Position numbers and translations under genes: made by a program. A stretch of DNA of 35,902 bases, taken from assembly GCA_035318985.1 (NCBI GenBank), contig DATHDP010000056.1, positions 1 through 35,902 of the forward strand, in the 5' to 3' direction. Numbering within the stretch: position 1 is the stretch's first letter; each line of letters starts with the position of its first letter. Positions 1-7,953 of this stretch are shown piece after piece. The DNA comes from VBAS01 sp035318985 (GTDB taxonomy: Bacteria; Bacteroidota; Bacteroidia; Chitinophagales; Chitinophagaceae). The notes beneath the pieces were generated by a model that was not told where the DNA came from, made no database searches, and worked only from the letters and a program-made list of their open reading frames with translations.

Positions 1-1230
1 TGCCTCTGCAAGTTGCGGATCAATTTCAAGTGCCTTATAAATTGCATCCATTTGTTTTTTATAAAGATCTCTTCTCGAAAGATTCGTGTATTCTCCCATC
101 AGGCTAAGTGTATCGGCAATACCCGCCCATGCCAACGCATAATCGGGATCTTTTTCTAAAGCTCTTTCAAAAAATTTTATAGCCAATGTCAGGCCTTGCT
201 CATTTCTTTTCTTCCAAAAGAACATTCCCTGCAAATACAATTGGTAAGCCTCTGTATTATCAGTATATCTTTTTCGAAGCGTGACTTTTTCCTCATTGCT
301 CAATTGCAATCGCAATGCTTCTACAATTTTCTCTGATACATCTTCTTGTATATCGAAGATATCATCCAGTGTGCCGCGAAAACTTTGTGCCCAAAGATGA
401 ACATCCCGGCATGCATCAATGAACTGTGCCGTGATCCGCAAATTATTGGCGGCCTTTCTTACACTTCCCTCAAGGATAAAATCAGCACCCGTTTCTTTAC
501 CAATAGATTTTGTGTCCTTCGTTGTGCTTTTATATTTCATCGATGTGGTACGTGAGATCACATTGGTATCTTTCAGCTTTGATAAGTTGGAAATAATTTC
601 TTCCGTCAACCCATCACTGAAATATTCCTGCTCAGGGTCATTACTCATATTTATAAACGGTAAAACAAGAATATTTTTTTGGCGAACAGCTTCGCCTTTA
701 CCTTCAAGAATTTCTGCATCCGGAATTACCAACCCTGCATTACTGATCGCAAAAATTTCCATTTGTTCTTTTACGTTCTTTAATAAATATCTCCCCATGG
801 AAATTGCAGAAACCTCTTTTTGGTTTTTTATATCATCATAAGCTTTGCTTGATATAAAAATACTGCCGGGCACCGCAAATGATTCCATTCTTGATGCAAT
901 GTTCACCCCATCGCCATATATATTATTACCATCCACAAGTACATCACCTGTATGAATGCCGATCCGTAATGGAACGAGAGGATGATTCTGCATTTCCAAC
1001 TGCAAAGTGGTTGCGGCTTTCACACTTTCCAGCGTACTTGTAAAGCTGCAAAGAGCTCCGTCACCATGAAACGCCAATAATCGACCACCATGATCATTCA
1101 ATACATCTTCCAATTTATTTTTAAATCGTTCACGGGAACTCATTGCCAATGATTCGTCGGTCTCCATTAAGGCAGTGTAACCGACAATATCGGCGAACAT
1201 AATTGCTGCTAACTGACGTGAAAAAGCCAT
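1..1230 (-). CDS. Class III adenylate/guanylate cyclase with TolB-like and TPR regions (partial)
   Basis: The frame is open from the ATG at 1230 to the window edge, giving 410 codons with the 3' end missing. Residues about 5-170 are a class III nucleotide cyclase domain: FADIVGYT carries the first metal-binding Asp (D14), HGDGALCSF the second (D57), and GDGVNIASRME the Asn-Arg pair that stabilises the transition state. Residues about 178-310 resemble the TolB/FlgO-type domain (VLPFINMSNDPEQEYFSDGL, then GADFILEGSVRK). TPR-like helices follow from about 325 to the edge. There is no signal peptide or membrane segment, so the protein is probably cytoplasmic. This cyclase-TolB-TPR order is known in many proteobacteria and Bacteroidota. 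ATP versus GTP specificity cannot be read with confidence. The catalytic residues look intact. Confidence 0.9.
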   Translation of the reverse strand, partial: MAFSRQLAAIMFADIVGYTALMETDESLAMSSRERFKNKLEDVLNDHGGRLLAFHGDGALCSFTSTLESVKAATTLQLEMQNHPLVPLRIGIHTGDVLVDGNNIYGDGVNIASRMESFAVPGSIFISSKAYDDIKNQKEVSAISMGRYLLKNVKEQMEIFAISNAGLVIPDAEILEGKGEAVRQKNILVLPFINMSNDPEQEYFSDGLTEEIISNLSKLKDTNVISRTTSMKYKSTTKDTKSIGKETGADFILEGSVRKAANNLRITAQFIDACRDVHLWAQSFRGTLDDIFDIQEDVSEKIVEALRLQLSNEEKVTLRKRYTDNTEAYQLYLQGMFFWKKRNEQGLTLAIKFFERALEKDPDYALAWAGIADTLSLMGEYTNLSRRDLYKKQMDAIYKALEIDPQLAEA

Positions 1231-1387
1231 AGTTTGTTAAGCTGTGAAGTTACCAAAAATGGCGGGTAGTTATGTTAATGGAAAATGATTTTATGTACTA
1301 AACTTCATTACTACTATTGGGCTTCTGTTGCACAGTTTACCCAGAGCGAAGCGAAGGGCACTCTTGTACGACATAAATCCTGTTCAG

Positions 1388-1711
1388 CTAAGTTTGGAAA
1401 TACAAATGATAGTGTTTACTGCAATTGGGATTGAAGGCTGATCTGCAATTCGGGCATTGGTCATTTGAATTCATGTATTCATTAATTGTCAGCTCAGTTT
1501 TACAAACTCCACAAAGAATTCCTTTCGTATCCCATTCGTCTTTATTCCAAACCTGCGCCGGATGATCAGTTGTTTCTTCGTGGCATTGATAGCAGGGATA
1601 ATATTTCTCACAACATTTGAATTTTATCGCAATAATGTCAAGCAGGGAATGATAATGCTCACAACGGGTTTCATCATCCACAAGCTTTCCATATACTTTG
1701 ATCGAATCCAT
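1388..1711 (-). CDS. CHY-type zinc finger protein
   Basis: This is a 107-residue Cys/His-rich protein. It has the CHY pattern: RCEHYH near residue 17, then KCCEKYYPCYQCHEE, CGVCKTEL, CPNCRSAFNPNC and KHYHLYF. These supply enough Cys and His for about three zinc sites, matching the zf-CHY family, which includes yeast Hot13 (a zinc-binding redox helper in mitochondria). Bacterial members are usually single-domain, as here, and have no settled role. No signal peptide is visible. The start ATG at 1711 gives MDSIKVYGKLVD, a natural N-terminus for the family. It is divergent from the sigma-factor module that begins near 1764, so the two promoters lie back to back. Family assignment is confident; function is not. 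Confidence 0.88.
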   Translation of the reverse strand: MDSIKVYGKLVDDETRCEHYHSLLDIIAIKFKCCEKYYPCYQCHEETTDHPAQVWNKDEWDTKGILCGVCKTELTINEYMNSNDQCPNCRSAFNPNCSKHYHLYFQT

Positions 1712-1763
1712 TTTGCTAAAGTGAGGAATGATTTAAGAAAAAAGAAATTTCTTTAGATAAATT

Positions 1764-1789
1764 GCAACATTTCCGAAACCAACCCGTCA
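1764..1789 (+). promoter_or_regulatory. Putative ECF-type promoter of the sigma-factor gene
   Basis: The -35-like GCAACATT (1764-1771) is followed after 13 bases by the -10-like CGTCA (1785-1789). The same two blocks with the same spacing occur at 2861-2886. An AAC-containing -35 and a GTC-containing -10 are hallmarks of ECF sigma promoters. Position directly ahead of the sigma gene suggests autoregulation (inference). Confidence 0.6.
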
Positions 1790-1797
1790 AATGGCAA

Positions 1798-2418
1798 GTG
1801 AATAATATTACCGGGCAAAATACCACAGACCGAAACCTTGTGGATAGGATATTGAAGGGAGAGACTAATGCTTTTGGTATTATTATTAAGAATACTGAGA
1901 ATCTTGTGGCCAAGATCATTTTTGATATGATAGCCAGTGAAAGTGATAGAAAAGATATTGCACAGGATATTTATTTAAAAGCGTATCAAAAACTGCCGGG
2001 TTTTAAATTTCAATCAAAACTTTCTACCTGGATCGGGCAAATATGCTATAACACATGTATAGATCACTTGCGCAAGAAAAAACTCGTACTCGCAGAAAGT
2101 ATCTTTGAAACAGAAGCAGATCCATCAAATGATATCCTTGACATGATGAATATAGCACAGGGAAATTTTGATGAGCCGGTCGATACATTTGTTATAGGAA
2201 AAAATATTTCTGAGATCGTAAAAAAGAAAATTGAAAAACTACCGGCGATCTACAAGACGCTGATCAGCTTGTATCATAACGAAGAATTGAGCTATGAAGA
2301 AATTGGTACAATAACCGGGTTGCCGGCAGGAACGGTTAAGAGTTACTTATTCAGGGCAAGAAGAGAATTAAAGAATGATCTTTTACTTCATTATAAAAAG
2401 GAGGATCTATGGTCATAA
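1798..2418 (+). CDS. ECF-subfamily RNA polymerase sigma factor
   Basis: Sigma-70 region 2 spans roughly the ENLVAKIIF to CIDHLRKKK segment, including the DIAQDIYLKAYQKL helix and the STWIGQICYNTCIDHLRK recognition part. Region 4 has the helix-turn-helix LSYEEIGTITGLPAGTVKSY. There is no region 1 or 3, as expected for an ECF factor. The open frame extends back to a TTG at 1762, but that codon overlaps the putative -35 element, so I prefer the GTG at 1798 (206 residues, starting MNNITGQNTTDRNLVDRIL). With a transcription start near 1795 the mRNA would be almost leaderless; a second GTG at 1840 is possible. The 3' end overlaps the anti-sigma gene by 10 bases, which implies co-transcription and translational coupling. 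Confidence 0.9.
   Translation: MNNITGQNTTDRNLVDRILKGETNAFGIIIKNTENLVAKIIFDMIASESDRKDIAQDIYLKAYQKLPGFKFQSKLSTWIGQICYNTCIDHLRKKKLVLAESIFETEADPSNDILDMMNIAQGNFDEPVDTFVIGKNISEIVKKKIEKLPAIYKTLISLYHNEELSYEEIGTITGLPAGTVKSYLFRARRELKNDLLLHYKKEDLWS
2399..2404 (+). promoter_or_regulatory. Strong Shine-Dalgarno for the anti-sigma gene
   Basis: AGGAGG lies four bases before the ATG at 2409, inside the 3' end of the sigma gene. Strong Shine-Dalgarno sites are uncommon in Bacteroidota, so this one stands out. It fixes the start of the downstream gene and would keep anti-sigma output tied to sigma output. Confidence 0.6.
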
Positions 2419-2855
2419 AACATTTAACGGATGATGAAGTGCAGCAATATGCAGTAGATAAGTCTAATTCTGAAAAACGAATTGGTGAACACATTCATTT
2501 ATGCGAGAAATGCAGATCGAAGGTTGAAGTCTATCAATTGTTGATAACTGGGATTAAGCAACAGCCACAACCTGCTTTTGATTTTGATCTTTCCAACATT
2601 GTGTTGCAGCAACTTCCTTCTCCATCATCAAAAGTCTCAAACGATAAATTGCTTGTATGGTTATTTGTAGGTATAGGAATGGGTTTCATTGGTGGAGCTT
2701 TGTATTTCTTTCAAAAGTATTTTGATCTTTTCGAGGGGATACGAACTATATCCATTTACCTGATCGCTATTACGGCGGTTACAGTTTTAGCATACTTGTT
2801 TATAGATATTTATAAAAAATACAGAATTGGGATGAAAGCACTGGATCTATATTAA
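2409..2855 (+). CDS. Zinc-type anti-sigma factor, two-pass membrane protein
   Basis: The 148-residue protein has the anti-sigma zinc motif H-x3-C-x2-C in HIHLCEKC (H28, C32, C35), preceded by a helix starting LTDDEVQQYAVD. Two hydrophobic segments follow at about 80-101 (LLVWLFVGIGMGFIGGALYF) and 112-134 (ISIYLIAITAVTVLAYLFI), leaving a short basic tail. Such proteins hold their cognate ECF factor at the inner face of the cytoplasmic membrane until a signal releases it. The overlap with the sigma gene and the strong ribosome site support a cognate pair. Two membrane spans rather than one leave almost no periplasmic sensor domain, so the trigger may be sensed within the membrane or by a partner protein such as the one encoded at 2911 (inference). 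Confidence 0.85.
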   Translation: MVIKHLTDDEVQQYAVDKSNSEKRIGEHIHLCEKCRSKVEVYQLLITGIKQQPQPAFDFDLSNIVLQQLPSPSSKVSNDKLLVWLFVGIGMGFIGGALYFFQKYFDLFEGIRTISIYLIAITAVTVLAYLFIDIYKKYRIGMKALDLY

Positions 2856-2860
2856 AAATT

Positions 2861-2886
2861 GCAACATTATCTAAGGGCAAACGTCA
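2861..2886 (+). promoter_or_regulatory. Second copy of the putative ECF-type promoter
   Basis: GCAACATT (2861-2868), 13 bases, CGTCA (2882-2886): the same blocks and spacing as at 1764-1789, and both preceded by ATT. It lies 24 bases before the ATG at 2911, giving a leader of normal length. It implies that the membrane-protein gene at 2911 is a target of the same sigma factor (inference). Confidence 0.6.
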
Positions 2887-2910
2887 GATATATTATAAAA
2901 AATTTAAAAG

Positions 2911-3336
2911 ATGAAAAAAGTAATAACAATTATCGTTGCTGGCTTGGTAAGCTTTACTGTAAATGCACAGGGAGATTTTGACATGGAATTTCGGCCAGAA
3001 GTGTTCAGAAGCGTTGCTGCCATTTTTGTCGTCGGCATGTTCATGTATTTTATTATTAATATGATGAAACGGATATTTGAACACAGGCTTAAAAACAAAA
3101 TTGTTGACAAAGGAATTTCTGAAAATATAGCTCAATCAATTTTGGCTACTCAAAAACCGGAAGATAATAGATATGCCAATGTAAAATGGTTTGCAATTTT
3201 AGCCGGTATTGGTTTGGGGCTCACCGGGGTTAATTATACACAACCACTAGGCTTTCATTCTTTAGCTATCATGGCTTTTAGTATTTCACTTAGTTTTTTG
3301 GGCTATTATCTTTTTACAAGGAACGCAGGAAAATAA
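2911..3336 (+). CDS. Small exported membrane protein, probable ECF regulon member
   Basis: This 141-residue protein has a signal peptide (MKKVITIIVAGLVSFTVNAQ), then a segment about 33-53 that spans the membrane (AAIFVVGMFMYFIINMM), a polar stretch (residues about 54-92) rich in Lys and Glu, and two more hydrophobic segments at about 94-110 and 117-136. The overall pattern resembles short membrane proteins often encoded beside sigma factors in Bacteroidota; I cannot assign a named family with confidence. It has its own copy of the ECF-like promoter and a terminator at 3373, so it is a separate transcription unit controlled with the sigma pair. It could be the effector of the response or a feedback component. 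Confidence 0.8.
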   Translation: MKKVITIIVAGLVSFTVNAQGDFDMEFRPEVFRSVAAIFVVGMFMYFIINMMKRIFEHRLKNKIVDKGISENIAQSILATQKPEDNRYANVKWFAILAGIGLGLTGVNYTQPLGFHSLAIMAFSISLSFLGYYLFTRNAGK

Positions 3337-3372
3337 TTCCCCATTTTTTAAAAAGTAATTTTTCTTTAGTCA

Positions 3373-3400
3373 AATTCCGTCACTAACGGAATTTTTTATT
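3373..3400 (+). terminator. Rho-independent terminator
   Basis: AATTCCGT (3373-3380) and ACGGAATT (3386-3393) form a perfect 8-bp stem with a CACTA loop, followed by a T-rich tail. It closes the unit that begins at 2911. Confidence 0.8.
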
Positions 3401-3552
3401 TATAGCAAGTCTGTAAAATGTTTTTGCAATAGCAACTTTCTCTGAATTAACTCCGATACATGTACAACCCCTCTGAATGGCCGAGAAAAATTTTGTCGGA
3501 AACAATAATGTGCCCGTCAGAGTATCTATTATTCAACTTTAAATAAAATTTT

Positions 3553-4668
3553 ATGGGAAAGATCTTAAGCAAAGCAGCTTACCCGGCTTTTGCACTCGCA
3601 TTGCTAACCGTTATTTTTAGCTGTCAAAAAAATGTAGAAAAAACAACAGCCGCCAATGAGGAAATTGCAACAAAAGCAATTCCTCCTAAGGAGTTAAAAG
3701 ATTTTGTGCAGGTAAATCTTGTGGGTGATAATGATGAGTATAGCCCTGCACGCATTGATCCCACGCTTATTAACGCATGGGGAATATCATTTCCAACCTC
3801 CGGCCCGGCCTGGGTATCATCCGAAGGAATGGGACTAAGTGCAGTATACACTGGTGATGGAAGTTCAGCAAGGGCGAATGTAGTGATACCACCTGCTGGT
3901 CCGCTACTATCCAGTCATCCAACTGGCCAGGTATTTAATTCGAGCAGCGATTTTGTACTTCCAAATGGCAATCCTGCACGATTCATTTTTGCAACTGCCG
4001 AGGGTGGCGTTTCCGGATGGAATACCGGGAATGTGGCGATCAGAAAAATTGATGCATTCCCTAATGCTGCATTTCTTGGAATAACAATAGCTAACGATGC
4101 TGGTAATAATTTTCTTTATGTGGCAAATTTTGCACAGGGTAAAATAAATGTATACGATAAAACTTGGGTGGAGGTCAGTAAGCCATTCACCGATCCGAAT
4201 TTACCAGATGGTTATTCTCCATTTAATATACAGGCGATTGATGGCAAATTATATGTGATGTATGCAAAAGTAGATCCGGCAACAGGTGAAGAAGAAGCAG
4301 GTGATGGTCTTGGTTATGTTGATATTTTCAATCCTGATGGATCATTTGCAAGAAGATTTATTTCTAATGGCCATCTAAATGCTCCGTGGGGTATAGCAAA
4401 AGCTCCGCGAGGATTTTGGGGTGAAGAAAGCAGTACTTCAGATGTTTTCCTTGTTGGAAATTTTGGTAATGGCCACATTAATGCTTACGCTGACAATGGA
4501 AATTTCCTGGGTCAACTTCGCCAGCACGGACAGCCAATCGTAATAGAAGGGCTTTGGGGCATAGCTTTTGCTCCTTCTACTTCAACAGCATTAAACCGTA
4601 ACTGGTTGTTCTTCGCTGCGGGCCCTGATGACGAAGAACATGGATTGTTTGGTTATATAAAGAAATAG
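3553..4668 (+). CDS. TIGR03118-family beta-propeller lipoprotein
   Basis: The 371-residue product starts with a lipoprotein signal peptide ending in the lipobox IFSC (Cys near residue 24). The mature part matches the TIGR03118 family: early VNLVGDNDEYSPARIDPTLI and NAWGISF, a central FIFATAEGGVSGWN, NNFLYVANFAQGKINVYD, then LNAPWGIAKAP, FLVGNFGNGHINAYA and a final LWGIAFAP. The recurring short blocks indicate a beta-propeller of NHL or SMP-30 type. Elsewhere the family often carries a PEP-CTERM anchor; here a lipid anchor replaces it. The biochemical role is unknown. It is a single gene with a terminator directly downstream. Confidence 0.87.
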   Translation: MGKILSKAAYPAFALALLTVIFSCQKNVEKTTAANEEIATKAIPPKELKDFVQVNLVGDNDEYSPARIDPTLINAWGISFPTSGPAWVSSEGMGLSAVYTGDGSSARANVVIPPAGPLLSSHPTGQVFNSSSDFVLPNGNPARFIFATAEGGVSGWNTGNVAIRKIDAFPNAAFLGITIANDAGNNFLYVANFAQGKINVYDKTWVEVSKPFTDPNLPDGYSPFNIQAIDGKLYVMYAKVDPATGEEEAGDGLGYVDIFNPDGSFARRFISNGHLNAPWGIAKAPRGFWGEESSTSDVFLVGNFGNGHINAYADNGNFLGQLRQHGQPIVIEGLWGIAFAPSTSTALNRNWLFFAAGPDDEEHGLFGYIKK

Positions 4669-4703
4669 GTAGCGATTTGACGATTTGACAAGTCCCTTCC
4701 TTG

Positions 4704-4733
4704 GCCGTTTGCCTTTTGCAGACGGCTTTTTTT
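4704..4733 (+). terminator. Rho-independent terminator
   Basis: GCCGTTTGC (4704-4712) pairs with GCAGACGGC (4718-4726) in a 9-bp stem with one G-U pair, followed by seven T. It ends the gene that stops at 4668. Confidence 0.85.
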
Positions 4734-4852
4734 ATTCAATAACTTTTTCCTTTCCATACCAATTGATAAAGATGATAATTTGAATCAACAATAGGATGGC
4801 ATGATTTTTTATATTCCATAAAAGTCTTACCCTGTTAATATTAATTCTGTGA

Positions 4853-5752
4853 ATGATGAAAAAGATTTTGTGTGGTACTGCGGCAATAATTATGCATCTA
4901 ATTTCTTTTGCTCAGGAGGATAGTGTAAGAATGACCGGGAATGATACTTTGCGATCTCCGGATACTTTAATTGAAAAAATTTCAATGGCAAAGACGAGTA
5001 AAAGGCCACAGGTATATAAACTCAAACCTGCTGTTGATATTCCTGTTTTTGCTGTTGGCGCTGGTTGGTCAGCCTATGCATTTACAAAGATATATAGTAA
5101 AGAAAATACAAACATAGAAACCGTTCTAAGTCTTGATATAAATGATATAAATGGTTTTGATCGTTGGGCAGTTCGACCTTATGATAAAGCAATTGATAAG
5201 GCAAGCTATTATCCTTTTTATGCTTCAACGCTGCTTCCATTTCTTTTTCTAACTGGCAAGGAAACAAGTAAAGATTTTTTTAAGCTTAGTTATTTGTTTC
5301 TTGAATCCATGTCGATAACAGGTCTTTTATATACTGGTTCTGTTTACCTGACTAATCGTTACCGACCTTATGTTTATAGTTCCGAGTCAACGATTGAGCA
5401 AAGAACCAGGGGAGGAGGCAAAAATTCTTTCTATGCAGGACATGTGGCCCTGGTTGCTACTTCAACATTTTTTATGGCAAAAGTTTATGGAGATTATCAT
5501 CCGGACTCAAAAGCAAAATGGGTATTTTATACCATTGCTGGCGCAGCTACAGGTGCCACTGCTTATATGAGGCACGCAGCTGGCCAACATTTTCCTTCGG
5601 ATATACTTTTAGGAATAACACAGGGAACATTAACAGGAATATTGGTACCACATTTTCATAAACATAAATTAATTAAGGACCCCAACCTTAGTATAATGCC
5701 TTATAGCAATGGGGTCTCAAGCGGGTTTGCATTAAACTATAAACTTAAATAA
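4853..5752 (+). CDS. PAP2-family membrane phosphatase
   Basis: The 299-residue protein has an N-terminal signal sequence (to about residue 20), a polar stretch and several membrane segments. The PAP2 motifs are visible: RP in TNRYRP (R171), the middle motif YAGH (H197), and R-x5-H-x3-D in MRHAAGQHFPSD (R240, H246, D250). The Lys of the classical first motif K-x6-RP is not at its usual place, where a Val is found; many Bacteroidota members read NRxRP at this site. The family removes phosphate from lipid phosphates, including undecaprenyl or phosphatidylglycerol phosphate, on the outer face of the cytoplasmic membrane. The substrate cannot be told here. It ends two bases from the convergent gene. 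Confidence 0.88.
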   Translation: MMKKILCGTAAIIMHLISFAQEDSVRMTGNDTLRSPDTLIEKISMAKTSKRPQVYKLKPAVDIPVFAVGAGWSAYAFTKIYSKENTNIETVLSLDINDINGFDRWAVRPYDKAIDKASYYPFYASTLLPFLFLTGKETSKDFFKLSYLFLESMSITGLLYTGSVYLTNRYRPYVYSSESTIEQRTRGGGKNSFYAGHVALVATSTFFMAKVYGDYHPDSKAKWVFYTIAGAATGATAYMRHAAGQHFPSDILLGITQGTLTGILVPHFHKHKLIKDPNLSIMPYSNGVSSGFALNYKLK

Positions 5753-5754
5753 GG

Positions 5755-6195
5755 CTAATTGCTAGATTCTTCCAAAAACTTTTTAAGGGAGGCCAACATC
5801 ATCTTCCAGTTTTTTTCAGAATGATCTTTTGTTTTTTCGTCAGGGTTATTATCCTGTGTTAAGGTGACAATAGTTTCATTATCCTTTTTTGCAAGATCGA
5901 TCGTTACTATATGATAATTTTGAGGGTTATCATGAAGCCCGGAAAGAGGGCTGTAATGGCTGTATTGTAATTTTTTTTGATCTTCAATTTGCAGAATTTT
6001 TCCTTTGTCTTCATAACTTTTCCCTTCCCATTCGCCTTTCCAAACTATTTTACTTCCTTCTTTCCAGTCAGAAACAACCGTTGTTCCAAACATATATTTC
6101 TTTATCATTTCAGGGTTCGTCAACGCATTCCACACTTTGTCTGTTGACGCTTTAATTGTTGTTTGTGCTTTTGCTATACGATCTGCTGTTGTCAT
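5755..6195 (-). CDS. SRPBCC (AHSA1-like) family protein
   Basis: The 146-residue protein matches the AHSA1/START-like fold: an N-terminal ADRIAKAQTTIKASTDKVWNALTNPEMIKKYMFG segment (its Trp-x-Ala-Leu-Thr-x-Pro signature is typical), a DWKEGSKIVWKGEW strand pair, and a long C-terminal helix WKMMLASLKKFLEE. These small helix-grip proteins bind hydrophobic ligands or assist protein folding; individual functions are mostly unknown. No export signal. It follows the SnoaL-like gene by 24 bases on the same strand, so the two are probably co-transcribed. Confidence 0.88.
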   Translation of the reverse strand: MTTADRIAKAQTTIKASTDKVWNALTNPEMIKKYMFGTTVVSDWKEGSKIVWKGEWEGKSYEDKGKILQIEDQKKLQYSHYSPLSGLHDNPQNYHIVTIDLAKKDNETIVTLTQDNNPDEKTKDHSEKNWKMMLASLKKFLEESSN

Positions 6196-6219
6196 AATTT
6201 TATTTTTAGAATTGAATAA

Positions 6220-6597
6220 TTAAAATATTCCATTTTCATTCACTGTTTCTAATGGTACGGGTTGTCCCAGGTCCCATAGTTCTGCGATCTTACCATCTTC
6301 AAATCGAAAAATATGTACAACAGCCGCACCTGGATCTCCAGGTTTTTGACGAATATGCGAATGCGTCGCTACCAGGTCTCCATCTTGTAAAGATCTTTTG
6401 ATATCACAGATCTTATTTGGATTTTTCATTGCATTGTCTTCCATCGCTATCATCAGGGATTCGCCATCGCCTTTGAAATAAGTATTGTGATGTTTGAAAT
6501 TTTTGCTTACGTATTTGCTAAAAGCTTCTCTTGAATTTCCTTTGGAGGCAAGCATTAAAAAATCTGTAGCTATTTGTTTATGATCACTTGTACTCAT
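6220..6597 (-). CDS. SnoaL-like (NTF2-fold) protein
   Basis: The 125 residues fit the SnoaL-like subgroup of the NTF2 superfamily (COG4922-like): ATDFLMLASKGNSREAFSKY, FKHHNTYFKGDGESL, VATHSHIRQKP and a closing VVHIFRFEDGKIAELWDLGQ. The HHN and the D-G-K-I-x-E-x-W-D block are typical. SnoaL itself is a polyketide cyclase, but most stand-alone bacterial relatives have no known substrate. The protein is cytoplasmic. It is the first gene of a likely two-gene unit with the SRPBCC gene downstream. Confidence 0.85.
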   Translation of the reverse strand: MSTSDHKQIATDFLMLASKGNSREAFSKYVSKNFKHHNTYFKGDGESLMIAMEDNAMKNPNKICDIKRSLQDGDLVATHSHIRQKPGDPGAAVVHIFRFEDGKIAELWDLGQPVPLETVNENGIF

Positions 6598-6683
6598 GAT
6601 CGACTACTTATAGTGAAATAAATTAATACAAGTACAATTGCACAAAAACTGCACCAGACGAGAAATAAAAAAAGGAGAAAAAA

Positions 6684-7724
6684 CTATTGACACTTAATTC
6701 CTGAAGCATATTGCCACAAAGCTTCTACGTTTTTCTGACTAATGGAAACACGCCTTTCGCTTTCTTTTGCAGCAGTTTCTACAATTCTTTTATTAAGATC
6801 GTTGTTGAAATTTTGAAACAGGTTATTTACAGAGCCACTTGCTTTTTGATTCATGTCCCACACTTTGGCTGTAGCAGAGCAATTAAAATCAAAAGCAGAA
6901 AAGCTAATTGTCTTTATTTGTTTAAACCGGTTGGTTTTAAATTGAATTGTTTTATTTGTGATATCATATACGATACTCCATTTTGTAAAATCACCTTGCG
7001 CCACTTCTCCGAGAATATCAAATGCATGATCAGTTAATGGTTTTGCTATATTATTTGCATTTAGTTGTTGTATCATTTTGCAGGCTTCGCCAAAACGTTC
7101 CAATGAATTATTGCCATTTGAAGATGAATTTTTAACGGACTTTACAGATTCATCATAAGTATTATTTGTAAGAACAGGGAAACTAAGATCACTCCCTTTA
7201 TGTACAACCATTTTGCCATTTAGAAATTCAATAGTTGCTACTTTACCATTTGCATCTGCTACTAAGTAATGAAGTGGAGTAGTGCCGGTTGGGGATATGC
7301 GGAGTTTTTTATCTGTCGCAATTATCTCATCAATGGTTGTGCAATTGTCTAACTGGTATTGTATCCATTGCAACACACCGATAGCGGGCCTGTTATCAGC
7401 TGTTGGGTACTTTGTTTCCTCTAGCCACATCAATTCAACCCCCAATCCTTTTTCATTCATTCCTCCGGTTGGAAATTCTTTGCCATATTGATTAAATGTA
7501 ATGCTCCCGTATTTAGATATCCAACCTATGGTTTCTCCATTTTCTGTTTTCATGGATATTTTTGATAAACCTTTCAGATTTGTGCAAACCATCCCTGCAT
7601 CAGTTACCCAATCATAATTGCGGCCAAAAACCATTTGCCCGTTTTTATTTATGAAAAAAGTAGTACAGGCATATGAAAAAGAAATAGGGAAGAGGATGAA
7701 TAGGAGAGCAATTACCTTTTTCAT
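6684..7724 (-). CDS. Linear amide C-N hydrolase, choloylglycine hydrolase family (exported)
   Basis: The 346-residue protein begins with a signal peptide that ends at SYA, so that Cys20 (ACTTFF) becomes the new N-terminus. This Cys is the nucleophile of Ntn hydrolases in the choloylglycine hydrolase/penicillin V acylase family. GRNYDW (R35, D38) follows at the right distance, and a later NGKMVVHKGSDLSFPVLTNN block holds the expected Asn region. The family cleaves linear amide bonds such as bile-salt conjugates, penicillin V or acyl-homoserine lactones; the environmental context gives no reason to expect bile salts. Signal peptidase cleavage before Cys is typical of Gram-negative members. It seems monocistronic. 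Confidence 0.87.
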   Translation of the reverse strand: MKKVIALLFILFPISFSYACTTFFINKNGQMVFGRNYDWVTDAGMVCTNLKGLSKISMKTENGETIGWISKYGSITFNQYGKEFPTGGMNEKGLGVELMWLEETKYPTADNRPAIGVLQWIQYQLDNCTTIDEIIATDKKLRISPTGTTPLHYLVADANGKVATIEFLNGKMVVHKGSDLSFPVLTNNTYDESVKSVKNSSSNGNNSLERFGEACKMIQQLNANNIAKPLTDHAFDILGEVAQGDFTKWSIVYDITNKTIQFKTNRFKQIKTISFSAFDFNCSATAKVWDMNQKASGSVNNLFQNFNNDLNKRIVETAAKESERRVSISQKNVEALWQYASGIKCQ

Positions 7725-7953
7725 AAAAAAGATTTAGAAAACTAAATTATTCTTTCTGGCTGGTATTAAACTTTAAAAATATGTGAATGGAAAGATCTTT
7801 ATTTTATTCCAAGCTTTTGTTGGAAAAAAGTATTTTATCATTGGTGGCTTTTAGTAATTGAAACTAACGAAGAAAGAATTCATTTCATATACGCTGAAAT
7901 GAGTATTAACGGATATTTAGATTTTTCGATGATAGTATAATTTTGAAAATATC

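Noticed and set aside
346..841. Plus-strand frames opposite the cyclase gene
   Set aside because: They are shadows of the minus-strand coding frame, which carries clear cyclase and TolB-like motifs.
3431..3456. A possible third ECF-like promoter (GCAACTTT) ahead of the lipoprotein gene at 3553
   Set aside because: The -35-like block is similar, but at the required spacing the sequence is CCGAT rather than CGTC, so the match fails.
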